A stretch of DNA of 64,000 bases, taken from contig JAOZHX010000016.1 of NCBI GenBank assembly GCA_026014665.1, positions 23,236-87,235 of the forward strand, written 5' to 3'. This document shows, piece by piece, positions 1 through 10,004 of the stretch. Under the pieces are notes generated by a model that saw only the letters and a program-made list of their open reading frames with translations, did not search any database and was not told the origin of the DNA. The stretch is from Candidatus Bathyarchaeota archaeon. GTDB taxonomy: Archaea > Thermoproteota > Bathyarchaeia > Bathyarchaeales > Bathycorpusculaceae. Each line of letters opens with the position of its first letter. Position 1 is the first letter of the stretch. Both the position numbers and the translations under genes were made by a program.

Positions 1-1
1 T

Positions 2-220
2 ATGGCACCAATGGATATTCCTGAGGCTTTTGGGCATAATAAGCCGTTGTTTGCTGCAGACAAGATTGCTAAGTGGAACTACAATCAATTCAAAGCCATC
101 GCAGATTCCACTGCATGTTGGATACTGAATAATCATAAATTGAGAAAATTCATATTTTACATGAGTACATTTCGAGAGAGGCGAACAAACATTGAGCAAA
201 CAAGAAGACAAACTCCTTAA
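2..220 (+). CDS. C-terminal end of an unidentified protein, possibly NurA
   Basis: An open frame runs in from the left edge and stops at 218-220, overlapping the TTG start of the HerA-type ATPase by 29 nt, as in translationally coupled pairs. Archaeal herA genes commonly sit beside nurA, and the visible stretch with GHNKPLFAADKIAKW loosely resembles the C-terminal end of NurA nucleases. No catalytic residue is in view, so the assignment rests on position and a weak likeness. The real start lies outside the window; the ATG at 2 is probably internal. Confidence 0.35.
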   Translation: MAPMDIPEAFGHNKPLFAADKIAKWNYNQFKAIADSTACWILNNHKLRKFIFYMSTFRERRTNIEQTRRQTP

Positions 221-2087
221 CACCGATTGCTTCACAGATTTTGACGGCAAATTCCATGCAAGGCTGGCGGCAGTTATGCCCCGTTATGCAGGAGGTGACA
301 GCGGAGACTCGAAAGTTACTGGCACGAGTGCCCGCTACCAATGCCGTGTTAAGATAGAATACCAAAAAGACCTCATGGGGCTACTGGAAGAAGGCATGTT
401 GTTGGCTGTAAAGAATTTTAAGCCCTCAAACGGTGGTGCAGAACGCTATACGCTTATGGAGATTAGCCGTGTTTGGCCTGAACATTTTGGGTTAAGCGGA
501 TTGAGTAATCACGGCTATTATCCGATGCAATTCGAGATCATCGAGCAGTCTGCTCAGGATTGGGAGACTGACGATAAGTCCACGATGATGATTCAAATCG
601 ATGCCATACCAATCAACTATGATTTAATCGTTAAAGATGGCGGTTGCACCTTTGAATTCGTAAAGGGCTTTTCCTATCCAATCGTCGGAAGCCCCATTCT
701 AGTGCTAAACAGTGCCATGATTAACCGCATGTACAACCAAAAGATTGCCCGCCAACTCGGTGTCGACACACAGAAATCCGTCGAGGATGCACGTGTTGAC
801 CCCAGACTGGGTATCATAAAGATGTTTGAAACAAGCAAAATCAAAATTCCGATTTACGTTGACTTCGAAAAGCTAATCCGCTACCATTTCGGAGTTTTTG
901 CTTTTACAGGTGGCGGCAAGAGCAACCTCATGTCCAACGTTTTGCGAAGAATAATGCTGCATACACAGAAGAACAGCACGAAAGTGGTGATTTTTGACAT
1001 AAGTTGTGAATATGCTTTTTTGCTGCTTGATGTGCTGGCGGATCCAGCGGTTAAATCTAAGCTGGTTTTGGAGCATCGAATCGACTCTTTGGAGCAGTTT
1101 TTTAATTCGGTTGTGAAGCCACGAGAATACGAGACGGATGAGCGCACCAAAGCTGGGTTGCAGGCGGTTATGGATCAAGGCAAGCTTTCGTATTACACTA
1201 AACCTAAGAATAAGATTCCGTCATACAGCCAACTTATGGCAGAACTCGACGACCTTCGGAAAGATTCCGTTGGAAGACCTCATTATATTAACGCAATAGA
1301 TACCATCCATGATGAGATAAGAACATGGGTTGAAAAACAAGGGTTAAGCGAGAATCAAGAAGTCAGCGAATCCTTCGTCAACAACCTTGATTTAATTGCA
1401 AGAAACGCCATGGAAACCTTCCGCGTCAACGATAAAGCAGGATTGTATGCTTGGGCAACAACCCGAAACAAGATTCTTGATTTATTCGTAAAAAGAGAGC
1501 AAACCAAAGAACAGGTCGCCGCTGGCTTAACTGTTGAGGGCATCCGCCAACTGCTCGAAGACAAAGACACCAACCTTGTCGTTATTTCAATCAGCGATCC
1601 CTTCGCCATCAAAGAACTCGCTATTGACCTGACCCAAGACTTGTTGGTGCGACGCAAGCGCCGTTTCACCGTAAAGCCATACATCCTGGTAGTTTTTGAT
1701 GAGGCGCAGGAATTTATCAGTAGCAAGGAAGGCGGCATAGATGCCAAATGCAGCCAGCATGTGGAAACGTTGCTTCGTCAAGGACGCAAGTATGGATTGG
1801 GTGTTTGCATAGCAACTCAACGTATTGCCTACCTAAACACTAATGCGCTCCAGCAACTGCACACGTATTTTGTGGGGACCTTGCCACGACCATACGATAG
1901 GGCACTGGTAAGCGAGACCTTTATGATTGATAAAGGCATACTTGAGAAGACGCTTGAGTTTGCGCCAGGCGAGTGGCTTCTTAGCAGTTACATCGCGACG
2001 GGTATGGAGAACGTGCCGATATTCATAAAAGCGGATAATGCGGAAAAGGAGATAGAGAAGTACTTGGCGCATAATAGTGTGGGTTGA
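192..2087 (+). CDS. herA: HerA/DUF87-type DNA translocase ATPase
   Basis: This 631-residue protein has a Walker A motif (FTGGGKSN, about residues 237-244) and a Walker B followed by a catalytic acid (VVFDEAQEF, about residues 500-508), the pattern of the HerA/FtsK superfamily. HerA hexamers pump DNA and work with the NurA nuclease in end resection. The N-terminal 200 residues are a mixed beta region suited to the HAS-barrel that contacts NurA, and the segment LRQGRKYGLGVCIATQR is typical of HerA. It starts on TTG and overlaps a possible nurA end upstream. The next gene starts on its stop codon (TTG at 2084), so the three may be one DNA-repair transcript. The class is secure; orthology to HerA proper rather than another DUF87 ATPase is likely. 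Confidence 0.8.
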   Translation: MSKQEDKLLNTDCFTDFDGKFHARLAAVMPRYAGGDSGDSKVTGTSARYQCRVKIEYQKDLMGLLEEGMLLAVKNFKPSNGGAERYTLMEISRVWPEHFGLSGLSNHGYYPMQFEIIEQSAQDWETDDKSTMMIQIDAIPINYDLIVKDGGCTFEFVKGFSYPIVGSPILVLNSAMINRMYNQKIARQLGVDTQKSVEDARVDPRLGIIKMFETSKIKIPIYVDFEKLIRYHFGVFAFTGGGKSNLMSNVLRRIMLHTQKNSTKVVIFDISCEYAFLLLDVLADPAVKSKLVLEHRIDSLEQFFNSVVKPREYETDERTKAGLQAVMDQGKLSYYTKPKNKIPSYSQLMAELDDLRKDSVGRPHYINAIDTIHDEIRTWVEKQGLSENQEVSESFVNNLDLIARNAMETFRVNDKAGLYAWATTRNKILDLFVKREQTKEQVAAGLTVEGIRQLLEDKDTNLVVISISDPFAIKELAIDLTQDLLVRRKRRFTVKPYILVVFDEAQEFISSKEGGIDAKCSQHVETLLRQGRKYGLGVCIATQRIAYLNTNALQQLHTYFVGTLPRPYDRALVSETFMIDKGILEKTLEFAPGEWLLSSYIATGMENVPIFIKADNAEKEIEKYLAHNSVG

Positions 2088-2927
2088 GTTTGAGTGTTGA
2101 GCTTCCAGAAGTTTACATCCTTGCTAACCAAATGGACAGGATGCTTACTGGAAAACAAATTTCTAACATCATACTTCAGAACTACCAGAAACTCCAGAGT
2201 TTAGGCTTCATAAACAGTTGTATATCCGATTTTTTGCGGCTAAAGGGTTGTATCGTGGAATCGGTCGTTTCAAGAGGCAGCGTCTTATGGGTCAAGTTTG
2301 ATAATCGCATGAATTTGATTTTGGCGCCTGAATATGGCGGAAAAATACTCTATCATTCCGCAGGGAGCAATTATGTAGAAGTTTCACCTAAAAGTCAATT
2401 TTATGGATGGGTCAGAGTTAACGGTGACGTTGACTGGCATGGGCATAATTCAAGCCCTCAAAGACGATGAATTACAAAACAGCTATGTATACCGTAGAGA
2501 CTTCTCAGAAACCTTATCTCCAATCGATAAAGCGTTTAGCTTTGACCGTTTCGAAGGGGCGTTGTCGAATAAAAATATAAACCTCAAGGCGATGCTCGTT
2601 GGAAAAGAAGCTGTGGTGGTGGGTTTGGGAAACAGTTCTTTTCAAGACATAATTTTTAGAGCAGGCATCCACCCAAAACGTAGAGCCTCAGACTTAACGG
2701 GTGACGAGCGATATGCTCTCTATAATTCAATTAAGCAATTAATAGCCGACAGAATCCGTTTAGGCGGCAAAGACCAGTTCATCGATTTCTATGGCAAATG
2801 GGGCAGCTATAAGCCTTCGATGGGACCCAACATGAAAGGAAAAAACTGTGTTGCTTGCGGAGGAGCGGTAGAGCATGTTAGTATAGGAGGCGGGCAAGTC
2901 TTCTACTGTCCGAATTGTCAGCATTAA
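2084..2927 (+). pseudogene. Fpg/Nei-like DNA glycosylase interrupted by a frameshift
   Basis: Two overlapping frames together encode one Fpg/Nei-family base-excision glycosylase. The first (2084-2470) has the N-terminal ELPEV motif and the beta-sandwich part. The second (from about 2382 to 2927) continues with FHLKVNFMDGS, the H2TH region (GNSSFQDIIFRAGIHP) and a C-terminal zinc finger (CVACGG, then CPNC). The break is near 2381: skipping the G there joins the two frames as YVE-FHLKVNF. The catalytic Pro that normally follows the initiator Met is not in place; the protein begins with Ser/Val before ELPEV, as I recall for a divergent archaeal subgroup. It is coupled to the HerA-like gene. Either a recent one-base insertion or an assembly error. 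Confidence 0.75.
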
Positions 2928-3012
2928 CGCTTTGCATAAACTCAGAGCTAAAAAGAAACAGAAATACTTTAAAGGCAAAATGAACTAAGGCATTTTTAGT
3001 TGGCGGTTTGAA

Positions 3013-3441
3013 TTGGTAGAGAAACTCTCTAAATCCGATGTTAAATTCATTCAACAGTTACCCGTAGGGCGATTGGCAACAGCAACCGAAGACTGCGAAC
3101 CAGTCGTTCGGCCAGTGTGGCCGGTCTTCGATGGCGTTTTCGTTTACATAGCTTCTGACCCTGATTCACCAAAAATCGAACAGATTGAAGCAAACCCACA
3201 AGTCTCCATAGTCTTCGATGATTACGACCGCAATAACTGGTCAAACATCAAAGGCATCCGCATTCAAGGCGAAGCCGAACTACTCTGGAACGGAGAAGAA
3301 TACCGCTATGCCCACGACCTGCTTAAAGAAAAGTATCCTGAGTATCGGACCGAAGAGGGCGGCTGGAAAGAAGGCGACTTGCCCATCATCAAAATAACGC
3401 CCACCAGCTTCAGCAAATGGACCGCAGGCGTCAAACCCTAA
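3013..3441 (+). CDS. Pyridoxamine 5'-phosphate oxidase-like (PPOX) F420/FMN-binding protein
   Basis: A 142-residue split-barrel flavoprotein of the PPOX class. It shows the family pattern LPVGRLATAT near residues 15-24, a central VRPVWPVFDG strand, and GIRIQGEAEL near residues 80-90. The C-terminal FSKWTAG is typical of the small F420-dependent members. Such proteins reduce quinone-like or biliverdin-like substrates with F420H2 or FMN; the substrate here is unknown. It starts on TTG, 85 nt after the glycosylase. Confidence 0.75.
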   Translation: MVEKLSKSDVKFIQQLPVGRLATATEDCEPVVRPVWPVFDGVFVYIASDPDSPKIEQIEANPQVSIVFDDYDRNNWSNIKGIRIQGEAELLWNGEEYRYAHDLLKEKYPEYRTEEGGWKEGDLPIIKITPTSFSKWTAGVKP

Positions 3442-3647
3442 ATGGCTTTTTTCAACCTACAAATCCAATAAAATTAAAATATTCTTCCTTTACAAATTAC
3501 CACGACCATACGTATGGTCATAGCGATACCTGCCTTGGGATGGTTGTGGCAAAACCAATTTGGCGATTCTAAAGGCACCTGTCCTTAAGCTAAATACGAA
3601 AAGCTTATCCACAAAATGCTATAAATTAGAAGCGAGGGCTGAGAAGG

Positions 3648-4423
3648 ATGTCGTTCGAATCGGCCAGAAAATGCGGGCTTGCAGCCAGCTTGATAAACGT
3701 GATTTTGCCGGTGATGTCAGTAATCGTAGGTTTTTCATTATTTTTTTCCTTGATATTGGCCGCATTTGGAACAAGACCTGCCTCTCCTCTATCAGGTTCT
3801 GTATATTTGGGGTTGATTGGATTATTAATCATCGTTGGGGTCATAGGGTTTGTTGGTCTCATCCTTTTTTGGTGTCGATGCATCGTTTTTCCCATTACTA
3901 TAATGAACCCTTAATCTTTAACAATGTACTTTACGCTTTCTTGCTAAACATAATCGGAAGCGTCATTGCTATGGTCGTAATTTTCGCATACTTCATCGGA
4001 ACAATCGGCACTCTATCCTTTTCAAATGGGTTCTCATTTGCGCAATATTTTACGCAAATGATCATACTTTACATCGTCATTTTCGGGATTATGTATATCT
4101 TTTCAATAGTTGGCGGTGTCCTCTACATGCGCGCTTTCAATAAACTGGCAGAAAAATCAGGCGTCGACAGCTTCCACACCGCAGGCTTGCTCTATCTCAT
4201 CGGTACCATACTATCCTTCTTTGGTATTATAGTGTGGATAGCTTGGATATTTTCTGTCGTGGGTTTCAGGAGACTCAAACCGCTTCCCCAACAAGCAAGT
4301 GCGTACTATGCACCCTATCCCCCACAGTCCTATGTGGCACAAGGAAAACGTTGCGCTTACTGCGGGACCGAAAATAGCCCCGACGCTAGCTATTGCCGGA
4401 TATGCGGCAGACCGTTGCAGTAA
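3648..4423 (+). pseudogene. DUF996-type membrane protein with zinc ribbon, frameshifted
   Basis: The N-terminal half (from ATG 3648) encodes MSFESARKCGLAAS and two membrane helices. The second half lies in another frame and continues with HRFSHYYNEPLIFNN, more helices and a C-terminal zinc ribbon (CAYCG then CRICG). This order, with YYN..IFNN after the second helix, matches archaeal DUF996 proteins. The frames join if one T is added to the T6 run at 3865-3870, giving LILFLVSMHRFSHYY. A homopolymer indel is a common sequencing error, so the gene may be intact in the organism. Function of the family is unknown; the zinc ribbon is probably cytoplasmic. Confidence 0.7.
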
Positions 4424-4495
4424 ACGACTGAGGGTAATTTCACAAAAAATTTTATATCTTAGGGATTGTTCCTTTTGAATGTAGCGTGAAGTTTT

Positions 4496-5476
4496 ATGGC
4501 AGTAAAAGTAACCCCTGAATACATCGACCTGCTCAACCAAGCGGTTGAACGCGAATTTCAAGTCTCCATACAATATTTTCTGCAACATGCCAAGATGGAA
4601 AAATTAATCCGCAAGACCATACCGGAAAACATCCTCTTGGATAAAACCACATACGACGCGGTAGGAAAAATCCTCAAGGAAATCGCCATAGTAGAAATGA
4701 AGCATGCCGCCTCAATCATGGAGCGCATTTACTACCTCGGCGGAAACGCAACAACCAAATCGGGCAAAATCACCATCGGCGACAGCTTAAGCGAATTCGC
4801 AAAACTAGGAGTAAAAGCTGAAGAAGAAGCCCTTATACTGTACCGTAAAATTATCCAAGCAGCTGCAGAAAATGGCGATTGGGAGACGAGAGAAATTTTT
4901 GAGAAGATTTACGGTGAAGAAGAAGGTCACCTATTCAAATTCCAAGAATACACCAATTTCCAGGATGAAAAAGAGGAACCGAGCAAAGTTCCATTGCCAG
5001 AGTGGCGAAAAATCTACACAGACGACTACTTTGCCCTCTTAAACAAAGCGGTTGCAGCAGAAATCACAGGCATTCTCCAGTACACAAACCAACACGAAAA
5101 AGCCGCTCTACTCGAGTTGCGAATGAAAAAGACGCCGCTGGAAACCATCACTGGCAACAACAAACCTGCGGTAGTGAGCAAGTTGCTCAAGGAAATTTTC
5201 ATGGTGGAAATGGAGCACCTCGAAAAAATCAGCGAACGCATATACCTGCTTGATGGAGAAGCCGTTTTCACACCTGACCCGCTTCCAGTCGTGGGAGAAA
5301 CAGCCGATGACTTCCTCAAACTTGACCACGCTTTAGAAAGCAGCGCCATATCTCTATACCGACAAATTATCGAGGAAGCTCTCAAACGCCATGACACAAC
5401 AACGAGGCGAATATTCGAAGACATCGTTATGCAGGAAGAAGACCACTTCTGGACCTTCGACGACTTCCTAAGATAA
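4496..5476 (+). CDS. Tandem two-domain ferritin-like (bacterioferritin-type) protein
   Basis: A 326-residue protein made of two consecutive ferritin-like four-helix domains, about residues 5-150 and 175-326. Each repeats the same landmarks: a first-helix acid before an aromatic (EFQVSIQYF; EITGILQYT), an ExxH in helix two (EMKHAAS; EMEHLEK), an acid in helix three (EEEALILYR; ESSAISLYR) and a last-helix ExxH (EEEGHLF; QEEDHFW). Single-domain relatives are about 150-170 residues. The conserved ligands imply di-iron centres in both halves, with roles in iron storage or peroxide detoxification. A TATA-like TTTATATC lies about 40 nt upstream, so it is likely monocistronic. Confidence 0.8.
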   Translation: MAVKVTPEYIDLLNQAVEREFQVSIQYFLQHAKMEKLIRKTIPENILLDKTTYDAVGKILKEIAIVEMKHAASIMERIYYLGGNATTKSGKITIGDSLSEFAKLGVKAEEEALILYRKIIQAAAENGDWETREIFEKIYGEEEGHLFKFQEYTNFQDEKEEPSKVPLPEWRKIYTDDYFALLNKAVAAEITGILQYTNQHEKAALLELRMKKTPLETITGNNKPAVVSKLLKEIFMVEMEHLEKISERIYLLDGEAVFTPDPLPVVGETADDFLKLDHALESSAISLYRQIIEEALKRHDTTTRRIFEDIVMQEEDHFWTFDDFLR

Positions 5477-5734
5477 ATTCTTCTTTTTCTTTTTGTATTA
5501 TTTTAAGTATCTATGGGGTGATTGAAGTAACTTTTTGAAAGCGCCATGAAACCTGACCTTTTAAATCAATACACGCAGGCAGGAGTGCACGCAGAACAAC
5601 ACAATTCAACCTCTCAAATGTTGTTGCCTTTTAAAATCCTAAAGTCAAATAACAAAAGAAATGACGTGACTAGTGCGCTTACGAAACCTTAAATCCTTCA
5701 ACTCAATCAAGTATATGTGGCAGAGGCGAAGAGG

Positions 5735-5875
5735 ATGAGTCAAAGCAAAGATGAACCTCGATGCATTAACTGCGGGAACTTTATTGACGACTGTATTTGT
5801 GTGTGCCCCTACTGCGGCGAAACCGCAAAATGCACCTGCTGTATAGGTATCGATAAAGCAACTGGCGGCGGATAG
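5735..5875 (+). CDS. 46-residue cysteine-rich putative zinc-binding protein
   Basis: A short frame starts at ATG 5735 behind a purine-rich ribosome site (GGCGAAGAGG) and encodes 46 residues with nine cysteines. The core is CINCG, then CICVCPYCG and CTCC, which would support a rubredoxin-like or zinc-ribbon knuckle pair. It ends 33 nt before the oxidoreductase alpha gene and so probably shares its transcript. I do not recognise a family. The dense CxxC spacing, good ribosome site and operon position make it a credible gene despite its size. It could be an electron-transfer or metal-handling accessory of the oxidoreductase; that is inference. Confidence 0.6.
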   Translation: MSQSKDEPRCINCGNFIDDCICVCPYCGETAKCTCCIGIDKATGGG

Positions 5876-5908
5876 CCACCAAAACCGATTTTGAAACGTG
5901 AAAGCAAT

Positions 5909-8792
<2,884 letters not shown>

Positions 8793-8889
8793 ACTTAGAA
8801 AGAATGGTGAGGAAGCTTCTCCTTTCTCCTCAAACACTAATTAGCGTTTCAGCTTATTAATTCCTATTTCCGCTCTCGACATATATCTT

Positions 8890-9255
8890 CTATGGTTTTA
8901 TGGTCTCATCGCGGTAGCATTCTGGGGTGAACCGCGGGGTGCAGATACAGTAAAAGACTAAGTCGGTTGAGCCTGTGTTCTCTATCTTCTGTGAGGTTTG
9001 GGGCGGAATAACCACTACATCGCCCACTGTTACATCGGTGGGTTCTATTTCGCCGATGCTAACTTTTCCCTGACCGCTGGTTATAAGGTAGATTTCTTGC
9101 GTCCCTTCGAGGTGATGAGGTATAGTGGTGACGCCGGGTTTGACGGTGGCGCGCGCAATCGATATGTTGTTGTCTCCATAATTTTCAACTATATAGCAGC
9201 GTTCGGGCGTTAAATAGTCGTGCAAGGTGTTGTTTTTTATGATTTTTGGCTTCAC
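8890..9255 (-). CDS. Small cupin-domain protein
   Basis: A 121-residue single-domain cupin. Motif 1 reads PHHLEGTQEIYLITSGQGKV (about residues 46-65) with metal-ligand His/Glu positions, and motif 2 is represented by GDVVVIPPQTSQKIENTG. Cupins of this size include isomerases, dioxygenases and sugar-binding proteins, so the activity cannot be stated. A GTG start follows GGTGAG. It is transcribed convergently with the oxidoreductase operon and has its own promoter in the region before nrdR. Confidence 0.8.
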   Translation of the reverse strand: MKPKIIKNNTLHDYLTPERCYIVENYGDNNISIARATVKPGVTTIPHHLEGTQEIYLITSGQGKVSIGEIEPTDVTVGDVVVIPPQTSQKIENTGSTDLVFYCICTPRFTPECYRDETIKP

Positions 9256-9486
9256 TCTCTCACCAAATCAATGCTTTTTAGTTAGGTAGAAGGGGCGTTG
9301 GATGTATATTAATCGTGTTTCTTGCGTAAGCCTTAATCCAAGTTGTATTTACGCGAAACGGGGTTTTTTTGTGGATTGAGTGCTAATTCGGGATTTTATG
9401 TTTGAAGGTTTTTGCTTATTTTTGATGGTCTTGCTTTTGGAGTTATGGGCTGTATTGTCTTTATGCTGTTAAAATGGCTTATATAT
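9256..9486. other. Intergenic region with divergent promoters of cupin gene and nrdR
   Basis: No gene of convincing composition is visible in this stretch. Its right end carries a TATA-like CTTATATATG at 9478-9487, placed to drive the nrdR operon. The left end must hold the promoter of the cupin gene. The rest is AT-rich with scattered short T runs. Confidence 0.4.
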
Positions 9487-9535
9487 GCGCTGTATGTAGT
9501 GTGTAAACGAAGCTTGTCGACACTACGTATATATC
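9487..9535 (+). promoter_or_regulatory. Tandem NrdR-box-like operators before nrdR
   Basis: Two 16-nt sites match the known bacterial NrdR box, whose consensus is close to ACACTATATATAGTGT. Site one is GCGCTGTATGTAGTGT (9487-9502) and site two is ACACTACGTATATATC (9520-9535). Their centres are 33 bp apart, three helical turns, as in bacterial nrd promoters where NrdR binds two phased boxes. They lie just downstream of a TATA-like element, where binding would block initiation. The pair suggests NrdR represses its own operon in response to dATP. Confidence 0.7.
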
Positions 9536-9557
9536 CACGGCATGAGCATGTTAACAT

Positions 9558-10004
9558 ATGAGATGTCCCTACTGCAACTCTGAAAACTCAAAAACGCTCG
9601 AAACGCGTGATTCCCCAGAGAATACTACGCGACGCCGTAGAGAATGCATCAGCTGCGGCAAACGCTTCACCACCTACGAATACGTAGAAACAGTTGAGCT
9701 CATGGTACGCAAGAAAGATGGGCAGCTGCAACGCTTTGACGTCAACAAGATAATTCGGGGCTTACAGAAAGCCTGCGAAAAACGCCCTGTCACCATGAGC
9801 CAAATCAACCAGCTAGCAGAACAAGTGCGCCAAGACCTTATGCTCAAGGGCACCGAAGAAGTTGCATCCAGAGACATCGGCGACTTGATCATGAAATACC
9901 TCAAAAACATCGACCGCATCGCTTACATTCGGTTTGCTTCGGTTTACAAACAGTTTGAAGAGCCTGAAGATTTCAGGCGAGTACTGTTGGAAGTGAAAAA
10001 ATGA
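9558..10004 (+). CDS. nrdR: NrdR transcriptional repressor of ribonucleotide reductase genes
   Basis: A 148-residue protein with the full NrdR architecture: a zinc ribbon with C3, C6, C30 and C33, a basic loop (TTRRRREC), then an ATP-cone from about residue 46 (MVRKKDGQLQRFDVNKI). NrdR senses ATP versus dATP through the cone and represses nrd genes by binding paired NrdR boxes, which are present 23-71 nt upstream. It overlaps nrdD by four bases (ATGA). NrdR is regarded as essentially bacterial, so its presence in an archaeal context suggests transfer or a lineage-wide acquisition. Confidence 0.93.
   Translation: MRCPYCNSENSKTLETRDSPENTTRRRRECISCGKRFTTYEYVETVELMVRKKDGQLQRFDVNKIIRGLQKACEKRPVTMSQINQLAEQVRQDLMLKGTEEVASRDIGDLIMKYLKNIDRIAYIRFASVYKQFEEPEDFRRVLLEVKK

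Noticed and set aside
9558..10004. Reading the zinc-ribbon/ATP-cone protein as a fragment of nrdD
   Set aside because: It has its own start, stop, four zinc cysteines and family length; nrdD carries its own separate ATP-cone.
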